A stretch of DNA of 64,000 nucleotides, from the NCBI GenBank assembly GCA_021201335.1, contig JAJQFD010000042.1:248001-312000 (forward strand), in the 5' to 3' direction. Source of the stretch: Bacteroides sp. Its GTDB lineage: Bacteria; Bacteroidota; Bacteroidia; Bacteroidales; Bacteroidaceae. Each line of letters begins with the position of its first letter. Position 1 is the stretch's first letter. Position numbers and translations under genes: made by a program. Shown piece by piece: positions 42,874 through 52,232 of this stretch. The notes beneath the pieces are model-generated. The model saw only the letters and a list, made by a program, of their open reading frames with translations. It did no database searches and was not told the origin of the DNA.

Positions 42874-42905
42874 TTTGGTTAAATACGGAATATCTCCTAT
42901 TTTTG
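42874..42905 (+). promoter_or_regulatory. Putative promoter of the GNAT gene at 42920
   Basis: TTTG at 42874-42877 and TATTTTTG at 42898-42905 are 20 bases apart, the optimal layout. The -33 TTTG is itself part of another TATTTTTG at 42870-42877. Confidence 0.6.
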
Positions 42906-42919
42906 TATGGTATTAATAA

Positions 42920-43450
42920 ATGGATGCAATGCCAATTGTAAAAGGAACCAATCGAGACATCGATGAACTGGAAAACCTGTATGATAATTTAAACGACTAT
43001 CTGGAATCTACAATAAATCACCCAGGATGGATAAAACACGTATATCCCGTCCGTGAAACGGCTGTCGAAGCAATAAAAGAGGGTAGTTTGTTTGTTAGTA
43101 GGGAGCAAGAGATTATCACAGGTAGCATCATCCTAAATCATGAACCGGAAGAAGCGTACCAACAGGTGAAATGGCTTATTGATGCTGACTATACAGATAT
43201 CTTAGTGATACGCACTTTGGTAGTGCATCCTGCATTCCAGAAAAGAAATATAGCCACATCCTTACTGGAATTTGCCCAGCAGTATGCTATCAGTCAGCAA
43301 CTAAAGTCTATCCGTCTGGATGTATCCGAAAAAAATCTTCCTGCGATTAACCTGTACAGAAAAATGGGATATCGTTATATTCAAACGGTGGACCTAGGCT
43401 TGCCCTACGATCACTTAAAATGGTTTGAACTTTACGAATTAGTGCTATAG
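42920..43450 (+). CDS. GNAT family N-acetyltransferase
   Basis: A 176-residue acetyltransferase. RTLVVHPAFQKRNIATSLLEFAQQYA near 95-120 is the acetyl-CoA loop, and RLDVSEKNLPAINLYRKMGYRYI near 134-156 the C-terminal part. ATG 42920 is followed by an in-frame ATG at 42929, either of which could be used. It lies alone. The substrate is unknown. Confidence 0.85.
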   Translation: MDAMPIVKGTNRDIDELENLYDNLNDYLESTINHPGWIKHVYPVRETAVEAIKEGSLFVSREQEIITGSIILNHEPEEAYQQVKWLIDADYTDILVIRTLVVHPAFQKRNIATSLLEFAQQYAISQQLKSIRLDVSEKNLPAINLYRKMGYRYIQTVDLGLPYDHLKWFELYELVL

Positions 43451-43505
43451 GTGCAAGCAGACTTATTTTACAACTCTATTTTCCGCCTGCAACTAATCTT
43501 TTTGC

Positions 43506-43513
43506 TATTTTTG
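43506..43513 (+). promoter_or_regulatory. Putative -7 element for the S9 peptidase gene
   Basis: TATTTTTG matches the consensus and lies 30 bases upstream of the ATG at 43544. No clear -33 element. Confidence 0.5.
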
Positions 43514-43543
43514 TAAAATGTACGATCTTAACTCTACTTCATT

Positions 43544-46249
43544 ATGAATAAAATTAAGTACCTGGTATTGCTTCAGTGTGTTTTATTATTGACTGCCGAT
43601 CACTTATCCGCGCAGCGGGCCATCACTCCTGACGACCTGGCAAACTGGAAACGGATTAGTCAACAACTTATTTCAAACAATGGTGAATGGATAGCCTGCA
43701 AGATTTCTCCGTGGTGGGGAGATGCTACCGTAAAACTTTTCAATAAGAAAGGCTCTGAAATGGTTTCTTACACACCGGCTGATGCATTCTCTTTTTCAGC
43801 TTCTTCCGAATACTTGATTCTTTCTCAGCCACCGGGAAAGGCTATCACCGACTCTTTGAAACTTCAAAAAGTAAAGAAGGAGAAAATGCCGTTAAATAAG
43901 CTGATTATTCGCCATGTATCGGGCAAAGAAGATATTATAGACTCTATTAACAACTATAAAGTCAATGAATTTGCCGACTGGATGGCGTACACACGTCATC
44001 AGAATGATTCCACTTTGCATATACGCTCATTGGATGGAGAAACTACGTTTACTTTCCCCGCAGTAACAAGCTTTCAGTTTGCTAAAAAGAATGACGCTCT
44101 TTTCTTCGTCAGCCTGGGAGATACCATAAATGCTAAAGCTGGCATTTATACATTTATCCCCCGGGAGCAAAAGATGACCCTGATCAAAGAAGGCAAAGGA
44201 GTATTTAAACAACCTTCCCTCTCCGAAAAAGGAAATCTGCTTGCCTTCCTGTATTGTGAAGAAAAAGATTCCGTTTACAAAGCACTCAACTTGTGGCTTT
44301 CCATACAGAATCAACCGGCACAACAGATTGCCAGCCGTAGCTCCAAAGAGTTTCCCGATGGATGGGTAATCAGCGAACATGGGAAACTTGAATTCTCTGA
44401 AAACGGCCAACGCCTCTTCTTTGGTACGTCTCCGGAACCCCAACAGAAGGATACCACTCAACTGGCCGAAAACCTTCCGCTTGTTGAAATATGGAAATGG
44501 GACGAGCACACCCAGTATACGGTTCAGAAGTTTGAAAAAGAAAACGACCTGAAGAGAACCTTCCGGGGTGTTTATCATCTTCCCAGCGGCAAACTCATAC
44601 AATTGGCGAAGGCTGATAAGCCTGAGATTATTCTGGGCGATAAGGGGAATGCCAATTTAGCCCTGCTATCAACCACACTGCCCTATCCCACCACTTCCAT
44701 GTGGGAGGGAAAAGACCGCAAAGATTATTACGTTGTTTCTTTGGAAAATGGGGAGACAAAACCCTTAAAGATGAATACGACAGACCGGGTTCGCCTTTCA
44801 CCTACCGGAAAGTATGCTTGGTGGTATGCGGCTGCCGATAGTAGTTGGTATGCGGCTTCTTTGGATGAACGACAGGAAAAAAGGTTGACTTATCCCTCCC
44901 AATTCATTGCCTGGAATGAAGAGAATGATGTTCCCGATTTACCTTCATCCTACGGAACTGTCGGATGGACACAAGGAGATGAATATCTTTTGCTGTATGA
45001 TCGGTACGATATCTGGCAGGCAGACCCGACACTGCGCAAACCTCTGATGAACCTGACAGTAAACGGAAGACAGAATAAACTTTCGTATCGGTATGTAGTA
45101 CTGGATCCGGAAATACGTTTCATCGATACCCGAAATCCCTCTCTGCTTCATGGTTTTCAGGGAATCACTAAAGGAAGCGGCTATTACAGCACTCGTCTTT
45201 CCAGTGCATCCCAGCCGAAAGAATTAATAACAGGTAATTATAGCATCGAACTGGCCGCCAAGGCCAAGCAGGCAAACGCACTTATTTATAAGAAAGAAAC
45301 GTTCGAAGAATATCCGGAAATCTACCTCACCGATCTTAGTTTCCGGAAACCGGTACAGATCACGAACGAAGGAAAACAACAACAGGATTTCTTATGGGGA
45401 ACAGCAGAACTGGTTTCGTGGACTTCCCTGGATGGTGTTCCTTTAGAAGGAGTTTTATGTAAACCTGCCAACTTCAATCCGAAACAGAAATACCCGATGA
45501 TCGTTAACTTCTACGAACGGAATTCCAACACCTTGCATAGTTACCGAATGCCTGAGCCTCATCGCTCCACTGTCGATTATCACATGTACAACAGCAACGG
45601 ATACCTGGTCTTTAACCCGGACATTCGGTACAAAGAAGGTTATCCCGGCGAAAGCTGCTTCAATTGTGTCATGCCGGGAATTGCTAAACTTATTGCAGAA
45701 GGTTATGTAGACGAAAAAGCCATTGCCGCACAAGGACATAGCTGGGGTGGCTACCAGGTGGCATATCTGGCGACTCGGACAAACCTATTCGCCGCTATCG
45801 AATCTGGTGCCCCGGTTGTGAATATGCTAAGTGCATACGGTGGAATTCGCTGGGGAAGCGGCCGGAACCGTTCTTTCCAGTATGAACACGGACAAAGCCG
45901 TATTGGTGCAACCCCGTGGGAAACACCTCTTCTTTACATCGAAAACTCCCCTTTATTCAATATGGATAAAGTAACCACTCCTATTCTTATTATGCACAAC
46001 GACCAGGATGGGCATGTGCCCTGGTATCAGGGGATTGAATACTTTATCGCCCTCAAAAGGTTGCAAAAGCCTGTCTGGTTACTTAACTATCCGGGAGAGG
46101 TTCATTGGCCCATGAAAACACCGAACCGGGTGGATTTCCAGAGGCGAATGTTGCAGTTCTTCAATCATTACCTGAAAGGTGAGCCTATGCCCAAATGGAT
46201 GCAGGAAGGAATTCCCGCCGTTGAACAGGAATTTGAATTGGGATATTAA
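43544..46249 (+). CDS. S9 family prolyl oligopeptidase-like serine peptidase
   Basis: A 901-residue secreted peptidase with signal MNKIKYLVLLQCVLLLTADHLSAQ. The N-terminal half is a beta-propeller-like region (about 35-620). The C-terminal alpha/beta-hydrolase domain has the nucleophile in AAQGHSWGGYQVAYLA near 729, the Asp in HNDQDGHVPW near 822 and His in GEVHWPMK near 857. It probably cuts small periplasmic peptides, as dipeptidyl peptidase IV/acylaminoacyl-peptidase relatives do. It is monocistronic. Confidence 0.92.
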   Translation: MNKIKYLVLLQCVLLLTADHLSAQRAITPDDLANWKRISQQLISNNGEWIACKISPWWGDATVKLFNKKGSEMVSYTPADAFSFSASSEYLILSQPPGKAITDSLKLQKVKKEKMPLNKLIIRHVSGKEDIIDSINNYKVNEFADWMAYTRHQNDSTLHIRSLDGETTFTFPAVTSFQFAKKNDALFFVSLGDTINAKAGIYTFIPREQKMTLIKEGKGVFKQPSLSEKGNLLAFLYCEEKDSVYKALNLWLSIQNQPAQQIASRSSKEFPDGWVISEHGKLEFSENGQRLFFGTSPEPQQKDTTQLAENLPLVEIWKWDEHTQYTVQKFEKENDLKRTFRGVYHLPSGKLIQLAKADKPEIILGDKGNANLALLSTTLPYPTTSMWEGKDRKDYYVVSLENGETKPLKMNTTDRVRLSPTGKYAWWYAAADSSWYAASLDERQEKRLTYPSQFIAWNEENDVPDLPSSYGTVGWTQGDEYLLLYDRYDIWQADPTLRKPLMNLTVNGRQNKLSYRYVVLDPEIRFIDTRNPSLLHGFQGITKGSGYYSTRLSSASQPKELITGNYSIELAAKAKQANALIYKKETFEEYPEIYLTDLSFRKPVQITNEGKQQQDFLWGTAELVSWTSLDGVPLEGVLCKPANFNPKQKYPMIVNFYERNSNTLHSYRMPEPHRSTVDYHMYNSNGYLVFNPDIRYKEGYPGESCFNCVMPGIAKLIAEGYVDEKAIAAQGHSWGGYQVAYLATRTNLFAAIESGAPVVNMLSAYGGIRWGSGRNRSFQYEHGQSRIGATPWETPLLYIENSPLFNMDKVTTPILIMHNDQDGHVPWYQGIEYFIALKRLQKPVWLLNYPGEVHWPMKTPNRVDFQRRMLQFFNHYLKGEPMPKWMQEGIPAVEQEFELGY

Positions 46250-46290
46250 CCGGGTAGGATCTGCAGTTAAATCCCGGTTGAATTCGAGCC

Positions 46291-46356
46291 AAGTTGCGGT
46301 AGGCTTGGGGTGAAGTTGCGGTAGGTTGCAGAGCCCATTGCAGTAGCCTGTAAATT
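46291..46356 (+). repeat. 22-bp tandem repeat (three units)
   Basis: AAGTTGCGGTAGG occurs at 46291-46303 and again at 46313-46325, exactly 22 bp apart. A third, degenerate unit (TTGCAGTAG) is at 46338-46346, again near 22 bp on. A partial ATCCCGGTTGAATTC-like flank at 46271 and 46359 looks repeated too. Confidence 0.8.
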
Positions 46357-46620
46357 TAATCCCGGTAATATTCTTCTACTACATCATCAGCGGCACAAAC
46401 ATGCACTCATGTATCCTATGATGACATTTATTTCTTATATTTATTATTATATATTTATTAAAGAGGACGACGATAAGATTGAGGATAAGGTCGCACCAGA
46501 AGTCGATATTATTAAGAGGATGATATTATGATAAAAACACCGGTTAACAAGCTGTATACTATATAATTACGATGCTATAACAAACAATTTGCCCATAATT
46601 TCCCTGTATTATAAAGAAGA

Positions 46621-46673
46621 TGCCCTGTAAAGACCATTAAATGAGAATAAGCATTCCACGTCTTTACAGGGCA
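46621..46673 (-). terminator. Large inverted repeat, probable terminator of the OMP_b-brl_3 gene
   Basis: TGCCCTGTAAAGAC at 46621-46634 is the perfect reverse complement of GTCTTTACAGGGCA at 46660-46673, with a 25-base loop. It is 50 bases beyond the minus-strand stop at 46724 and could act for both strands. Confidence 0.65.
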
Positions 46674-46723
46674 CCCTTTTATAGATAATCTTTATCGCAA
46701 ATTTACATCAGGAGGTTGGAGGG

Positions 46724-49261
46724 TTACTGACCACCGCCGCCACCTCCACCGCCTTCGCCGCCACTTTTCACGTCATCGTTACTTGCGGCCCGAGCTGCTT
46801 TCTTCACCTGAGCACGAAGTTCTCCAATACGATAGCTGATGCTTACACCGAAACGACGGGCTGCAAACCTGTAATCAGATCGTTGGATAAATCCATCACC
46901 GGTAATTTGACTATCATAGTCTCTATATTTTGAAAATGGAAAATTAACGAACGCACTTAAAGTTAGTCGTTTGTTCAGGAAGGCTTTATTTGCATTTAAT
47001 CCATAATAATAGTATCCGCTTTCACGGTTTTGAAGGGAATTCCAGGGAGAACCTCCTGATAAATTAAGGCTTAAACGAATATCAAGAGGGAACGTATGCT
47101 GTATTCCCCCGTAAGCATATCCATACCATCCGTTATTTTTCAGTTTGTTTCCATCAATATCGGTTCTTGCATCATACGTATTGTAGCTCCCAGAAGCATT
47201 CATATAAATACGGGTTTTAGGTGACGCATTCCAGTTTATATATAAATTCATTCCAGTTGTAGTTGTCTTCCCGATATTATCATAGGTCGAATAAAGTACT
47301 TCCTCACCGGCAGTAATCGGATTTCTCCAACCCGGTATTTCACTTGGATGGACCAGACGGGTAATTTCTTCAATTGAATTATTCGTAAATGAATAACGCA
47401 GAGAAGCATTAATATTAAACTTCTGGGTAAAGCTGCTAAAACTTAGCTGAAAACTATGATTCTTTTCACTTTCCAGCTCCGGATTACCCTGGCTCACCCG
47501 TGTAGGATTGGTATCATCCAGATAAGGATTAAGGTAAAAGATATTGGGCCGCCAGATTCTCATGTTATAATTCAACCGCAGATTTTTCGTCTCTCCCAAC
47601 TTAAGTCCGACGCTAGCAGAGGGGACAACATCATTAAAGTTAGCACTAAAATCGTCTTTGGAAGTATCATTGTATTCCACATCCTGCATGGTACGCTCAT
47701 ACCGAAGGCCTACTTTACCCATAATGGATTTATATTTTAACGAATAGCCACCGTATACACCGAGAATATCATTCAGATGTCTGTAATGACTGGTGCGTTG
47801 TTCGTCGAGTATTTCCGTATTACCAGCAAGGTTATAATAATCATCGTCACTCTTACTATTACGGATAATGTATTTAACTCCTGTTTCTATGGAGTGATAT
47901 TTACCGATCGGCGTTACATAGTCCCCTTGGAAAGTATGTTCCGTAGTAGATTGGGCCCCATCTCTATGGTGATCTCTCAGTCTTGATAAATCTGATTCAT
48001 CGTTTATAAATCCAATCTCATACCGATTGTAGTTATCAGAAGTGTTAGGCCGAGTGTTGAGACGATAAGAGAAAGTAAGCATCCGGTCTTTTACTTTGAA
48101 TGAACGCTGATAATCCAGCCCTCCGCGTATAGAAAACCAGGAACCTTCACCATTTGTAAACTGGTTATACTGATAGACGGGAACTTTGGTTGAAGAATTT
48201 AAATCAAACTTTTCAGTCTCCGTTTCACTATCGTTGTCATTACTCGATCCATGTAAACCAAAAGATAAAGAAATTAAGCGAAGAGTGTCTATTTCATAAC
48301 TGGCTTCTACATTACCGTGCTGGAAAAGTCTCTTATTTTTATTCCAGCCATTGGATATTTCTACTGTATTGTCTTCGGTTCTTTCATTGGTACGACCTGT
48401 GTATGAACGAGGTGACTCAATGTGATTAATAGAATAGTTACCTGTTAATGTCAGTTTCTTGTGTTGGATAGTGGTATATACACTTCCGCCCGCACCCATG
48501 TTACTAACATTCCCGCTAAAGGTAGCTGTATATCCGGCGAATCCACTTCCTCCGATGGTAACAATGTTGAGGATTCCTCCTACTCCTTCCGCATCATATT
48601 TGGGGCCCGGATTGGTTATCACCTCAATATTCTTGATGGAATTAGCAGGCATGCTCTTCAATACTTCCGTGGGGTTATCGCTCATCATGTTATTGGGCTT
48701 ACCGTTCACATATACTTTGAAGTTACTGCTACCGTTTACCTGTATTTTATCTTCTCCGTCCACCGTTACCAGTGGTACTTTGCGCAACATCTCAAGCACA
48801 GAGTTGGTTTGGGAATCAGGGTCATCTTCTATGTTATATTCTATTTTGTCCAGATCAACTTTCACCAGAGGCTTTTGGGCAACTACTTCCACCACTCCCA
48901 GCTCATTGGCTGCATCGCTCGTATAAAGGGTTCCAAAATCGACAGTAGTATTTCCTGCTTTGAGCGTAAATTCTTTGGTAACGGTAGTTTTACCGATAGA
49001 TGAAATCGTTAATATAAAATCTCCCGATGTGGTAAGTTTCTCCTGAAACTGTCCTTTGGTATCTGTAACCGCCATCTTTGCCGGCTTCTGAGGACTGGCC
49101 TTGTTTACAATGCGGATGGTTGCATAAGGTTCTGGTTCCATTGTCAATGAGTCTACTAAAATGCCTTTCACAGTATACGTTATGGGAGCGGATTGCTGGG
49201 CGAGAACCAGCGTAGCGGAGGCTATAAGGAATAGCACAAAAAGAATGATTCTGTTAGTCAT
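46724..49261 (-). CDS. Outer-membrane beta-barrel protein of the OMP_b-brl_3/TonB-receptor family
   Basis: An 845-residue outer-membrane protein. After the signal MTNRIILFVLFLIASATLVLAQ comes a carboxypeptidase-like regulatory domain (about 28-110: VKGILVDSLTMEPEPYATIRI), then a TonB plug-like region (VLEMLRKVPLVTVDGEDKIQVNGSSNFKVYVNGKP near 155) and a barrel. The last 18 residues are almost only Gly, following a Lys/Arg-rich piece, which is unusual because barrels of this class normally end in an aromatic strand. Possibly a peptide or siderophore receptor; substrate unknown. No SusD partner is adjacent. Confidence 0.85.
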   Translation of the reverse strand: MTNRIILFVLFLIASATLVLAQQSAPITYTVKGILVDSLTMEPEPYATIRIVNKASPQKPAKMAVTDTKGQFQEKLTTSGDFILTISSIGKTTVTKEFTLKAGNTTVDFGTLYTSDAANELGVVEVVAQKPLVKVDLDKIEYNIEDDPDSQTNSVLEMLRKVPLVTVDGEDKIQVNGSSNFKVYVNGKPNNMMSDNPTEVLKSMPANSIKNIEVITNPGPKYDAEGVGGILNIVTIGGSGFAGYTATFSGNVSNMGAGGSVYTTIQHKKLTLTGNYSINHIESPRSYTGRTNERTEDNTVEISNGWNKNKRLFQHGNVEASYEIDTLRLISLSFGLHGSSNDNDSETETEKFDLNSSTKVPVYQYNQFTNGEGSWFSIRGGLDYQRSFKVKDRMLTFSYRLNTRPNTSDNYNRYEIGFINDESDLSRLRDHHRDGAQSTTEHTFQGDYVTPIGKYHSIETGVKYIIRNSKSDDDYYNLAGNTEILDEQRTSHYRHLNDILGVYGGYSLKYKSIMGKVGLRYERTMQDVEYNDTSKDDFSANFNDVVPSASVGLKLGETKNLRLNYNMRIWRPNIFYLNPYLDDTNPTRVSQGNPELESEKNHSFQLSFSSFTQKFNINASLRYSFTNNSIEEITRLVHPSEIPGWRNPITAGEEVLYSTYDNIGKTTTTGMNLYINWNASPKTRIYMNASGSYNTYDARTDIDGNKLKNNGWYGYAYGGIQHTFPLDIRLSLNLSGGSPWNSLQNRESGYYYYGLNANKAFLNKRLTLSAFVNFPFSKYRDYDSQITGDGFIQRSDYRFAARRFGVSISYRIGELRAQVKKAARAASNDDVKSGGEGGGGGGGGQ

Positions 49262-49339
49262 TAGGTATTTTATTTTCGATTATGATGTTTAATTTTATCT
49301 AGTAGACGTGAAAGAATAATAATTGTTGCACAATGGCAG

Positions 49340-49347
49340 CAAAAATA
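49340..49347 (-). promoter_or_regulatory. Putative -7 element for the OMP_b-brl_3 gene
   Basis: The minus strand reads TATTTTTG, 78 bases ahead of the ATG at 49261. Confidence 0.4.
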
Positions 49348-49497
49348 AATGAAATTATCACAACTACGAGGTTTCCGTAGTTAAGAAATAGTAAAAGGAT
49401 AGTAAAGAAGATTAAAAAGAAAACTAACTGGACAGTGTGTTTATAAGAGTGTCGAAAACGCCAAATTGAATTCTTGGACGCATCCGATTTTATTTTT

Positions 49498-49516
49498 TAT
49501 ATTTGCTGCCGCAAAT
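49498..49516 (+). promoter_or_regulatory. Promoter and operator-like palindrome of the KilA-N gene
   Basis: TATATTTG at 49498-49505 is a -7 match. Overlapping it, ATTTGC at 49501-49506 and GCAAAT at 49511-49516 are perfect inverted repeats with 4 bases between, right over the expected start site. A repressor, perhaps the encoded protein itself, could bind here; that is inference. The leader would be about 95 nt. Confidence 0.45.
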
Positions 49517-49607
49517 TTAAGAAGAAAATAAAGTTCCAGATATTTGATACATCTGATTCGGAAACATGAATCGAAAAATATTATAAGTTTTAATAACTCA
49601 TAATTCT

Positions 49608-50408
49608 ATGGCAAAAATCAAGGTTAAAGATACACAAGTTGGAGTAATACAAATTAATAATGAAGATTATATATGTATTACGGATATGATTCGGGCAAAA
49701 GATGGAGATTTTTTTGTAACTGATTGGCTTCGAAACAGAAATACGTTGGAATATTTGGGCATTTGGGAACAAGTATATAATTCCAATTTCAATTATGGCG
49801 AATTCGCCACAATTAAAAGTAAATCTGGCCTGAATAATTTTAAGATCAGCGTGAAAGAATATGTTAGTCGAACAAATGCAATCGGTTTACAAGCTAAAGC
49901 TGGCCGTTACGGCGGTACATATGCCCATAAAGACATAGCTTTTGAATTTGCCATGTGGATCAGTCCTGAGTTTAAGATATACATAGTACGGGAATTCCAG
50001 CGACTTAAGGAAAAGGAACAGCAACAAATAGGCTGGTCAGCAAAAAGGGAATTATCCAAAATTAATTACCGAATCCATACAGACGCTATAAAACATAAAC
50101 TTATACCGGAAGAGCTTACAACTCAACAAATATCAATCATATATGCCCATGAAGCGGATGTTTTAAATGTTGCTCTATTTGGCATGACTGCAAAAGAATG
50201 GCGTGAAGCTAACCCCACATCAAAAGGAAATATTCGCGATTATGCTACTATAAATGAACTTATTTGTTTAGCTAATATGGAAAATCTTAATTCAGTATTC
50301 ATAAATGATGGCTTATCTCAAACAGAACGATTGATAAAATTGAATCTGATAGCCCGACATCAAATGAGTATTTTACAGGAAATAGAGGATCGTAAATACT
50401 TAAAATAA
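49608..50408 (+). CDS. KilA-N domain protein, orphan
   Basis: A 266-residue protein with a KilA-N/APSES-like DNA-binding domain (about 15-130: CITDMIRAKDGDFFVTDWLRNRNTLEYLGIWEQ, then GRYGGTYAHKDIAFEFAMWISPEFKIYIVREFQRLKE). KilA-N is mostly found in phage and large DNA viruses. A C-terminal domain of about 110 residues follows, with AKEWREANPTSKGNIRDYATINELICLANMENLNSVFI. Its AT-rich codon use differs from the flanking genes, which suggests acquisition from a phage or other element. No other phage gene is near. Confidence 0.85.
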   Translation: MAKIKVKDTQVGVIQINNEDYICITDMIRAKDGDFFVTDWLRNRNTLEYLGIWEQVYNSNFNYGEFATIKSKSGLNNFKISVKEYVSRTNAIGLQAKAGRYGGTYAHKDIAFEFAMWISPEFKIYIVREFQRLKEKEQQQIGWSAKRELSKINYRIHTDAIKHKLIPEELTTQQISIIYAHEADVLNVALFGMTAKEWREANPTSKGNIRDYATINELICLANMENLNSVFINDGLSQTERLIKLNLIARHQMSILQEIEDRKYLK

Positions 50409-50464
50409 GAATATGATGATATTTCGATTCTTTATTCATTGATGACTGAAAGCGAGGAAATTAA

Positions 50465-51762
50465 TCAGGTAAAGAAGTAAAAGAAAAGGATAACGATCAG
50501 ATTGGCACCGATAACTACGCCGAAACCCCCGAAAAGAAAAGGACGGATATCCTTTCTCCTGCCCGAAAAGAAATAAGCATAGCAGAGGTTAACAAAAATG
50601 CTACTGATAATTGCTTGCATGATGGCAGTAGCTAAAATACCCGTTTGAATATTCCCTGAATTCTGCAATAAGTTCAGAATAAACGGAGTGGTATCACTTA
50701 ACCCGGCAATGAATGAAAGAGCTGTCAACCCACCGGTTCCCGCATATATCAATACATAATGGGTAACCACAGTAAATAGAACGAAAAGTGCAGCAAAGAT
50801 AAGTGCAACTTTAAATTCAAGTGGATTGCTGTTATCATCGGCTTCCATGGTTTGATCCCCTTCAGCATTCTTCTCCCTCCGGGAATAAATAACCCAGGCT
50901 GTGATGGCTGTGATAATCGACATAACCACAAGAAAGGGAGATATTACCTTGAAAATATCTTTGCTGAAAATAAATATAAGAATCAGAAAACGCAGAAACA
51001 TCATACTCACCGCTGCCAGCATCGCTCCTACATATTGGGGTAACTCTCCTACCCGGGCTTTTTTACATTTACGGGCCAGTACCGAAATAGTGGCTGTACT
51101 ACTATACATTCCTCCTATTATACCCGAAACCAAGACTCCCGACTCATGAAAAACATATCTCTTTAATAAATAAGACAGATAAGAGATACCGGATACCACC
51201 ACTGTGGCCAGCCAGATTGAATAAGGTGTGAGGTCGATATCGGGAATAAAGTTTTCATTCGGCAGCATGGGCAATATAATACCACTGATAGCGAGGAATT
51301 TGGCTAAAGTGACCATTTCATCGCTTTTCATCCGCTGCGCTATCTCCGTGAAAGTATGCTTTAATTCCGTGAGCAGTAATACCACAACCACAATTGTGAG
51401 ATAGAACCAGGAAGGCTGCGTAGCTACAATGGGTGCCAGGCAATAAGTTATCAATGCAATGACGATGGTTGTTACCCCGAATACATGAAACTGGGTTTGC
51501 TTTACGTAGTAATTCATTCCAAGAAGAATACCCAGTATCAGGCCTCCCCCCATAAATAGCCTCATATCATCCGGGTCAAGTATATACAACAAATAACCCA
51601 GTATACCAATAAAAGTAAATGTACGATCTGTTCCGAAAAGAGTCGTTCCCCCTCGCGCTTGAGACTGATCCTTCTTTGTGAAAGACCAATCAATAAAGAA
51701 AAAAGTGTCACCAAAAGGAATGACACTAGCTTCGCGGGTAAATATTCGTACAAGTTATTCAT
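50465..51762 (-). pseudogene. MgtC/SapB-DUF4010 membrane protein, frameshifted
   Basis: An inner-membrane protein of about 430 residues split into two frames. The N-terminal 66-residue part (51762 to about 51650) has the MgtC-like KLVSFLLVTLFSLLIGLSQRR. The remainder (50465 to about 51650) continues with GTTLFGTDRTFTFIGILGYLLYILDPDD and then the DUF4010 domain (about ten TM segments). The frames join at a run of five C on the plus strand (51648-51652); one more base would restore the normal reading. This could be a true mutation, a phase-variable run or a sequencing error. The ATG overlaps the CYTH stop as TAATG. Confidence 0.75.
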
Positions 51763-52232
51763 TATTCAGTGTTCCATTGTTTGTAAGGATGCTTCCTGAG
51801 TTGCGAATTGTAATAGCGCGGGTCTCCGGTTACTTCCCGACCGATAAAATCAGGTTTTTCAAACAATTCGTTTTCTTCTTTGAGTTCAACTTCAGCTAAA
51901 ACCAATCCCTGATTATCCCCGTAGAATTCGTCGATTTCAAAGGTATGATCTCCATTCTTCACCAAATACCGGGTTTTATCAATGACACCCGGCAGGCAGA
52001 GAGATATTAACTGATTGGCTTCCGACACCGGAATCTCTTTTTCCCATTCGAAACGTGCGGTTCCTGCAGCATTGGAAGCTCCTTTAATTGTGATATATGC
52101 TTTCTCACCATACATCCGAATGCGAACCGTACGCTCGGGATCATCATTCAGATATCCCTGGGTGATCCGGGCATGACTATAAGCCTGATCTTTATAATTG
52201 CCTTTTACTAAAAATTTATGTTCAATCTCCAT
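51762..52232 (-). CDS. CYTH domain protein (triphosphate tunnel metalloenzyme)
   Basis: A 156-residue CYTH protein. The N-terminal EIEHKF is the ExExK-type motif, and Arg/Lys/Glu residues on alternating strands (ITQGYLNDDPERTVRIRMYG, AYITIKG, FEWEKEIP, EIDEFYGDNQGLVLAEVEL) line the tunnel that binds triphosphates with a metal. Bacterial members are inorganic tripolyphosphatases or adenylate cyclases; this short single-domain form is most like tripolyphosphatase. Its ATG overlaps the stop of the 43-residue gene (TAATG) and its stop overlaps the DUF4010 ATG the same way. Confidence 0.88.
   Translation of the reverse strand: MEIEHKFLVKGNYKDQAYSHARITQGYLNDDPERTVRIRMYGEKAYITIKGASNAAGTARFEWEKEIPVSEANQLISLCLPGVIDKTRYLVKNGDHTFEIDEFYGDNQGLVLAEVELKEENELFEKPDFIGREVTGDPRYYNSQLRKHPYKQWNTE

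Larger units (their letters stand above)
46250..46723 (+). other. 474-bp gap with repeats and hairpin
   Basis: No supported gene. It holds the 22-bp repeat at 46291-46356, an AT-rich stretch near 46420-46470 containing a 40-codon frame (46409-46531, weak), and the large hairpin at 46621-46673. Confidence 0.6.

Noticed and set aside
46409..46531. A 40-codon frame (starting MYPMMTFISYIYYY) in the gap after the S9 peptidase
   Set aside because: No ribosome-binding site or promoter is visible and the coding text is mostly AT-rich sequence; too weak to call a gene.
51640..51660. Programmed frameshift in the DUF4010 gene
   Set aside because: No slippery heptamer with a stimulatory structure or upstream Shine-Dalgarno was found, unlike prfB; a homopolymer indel is simpler.
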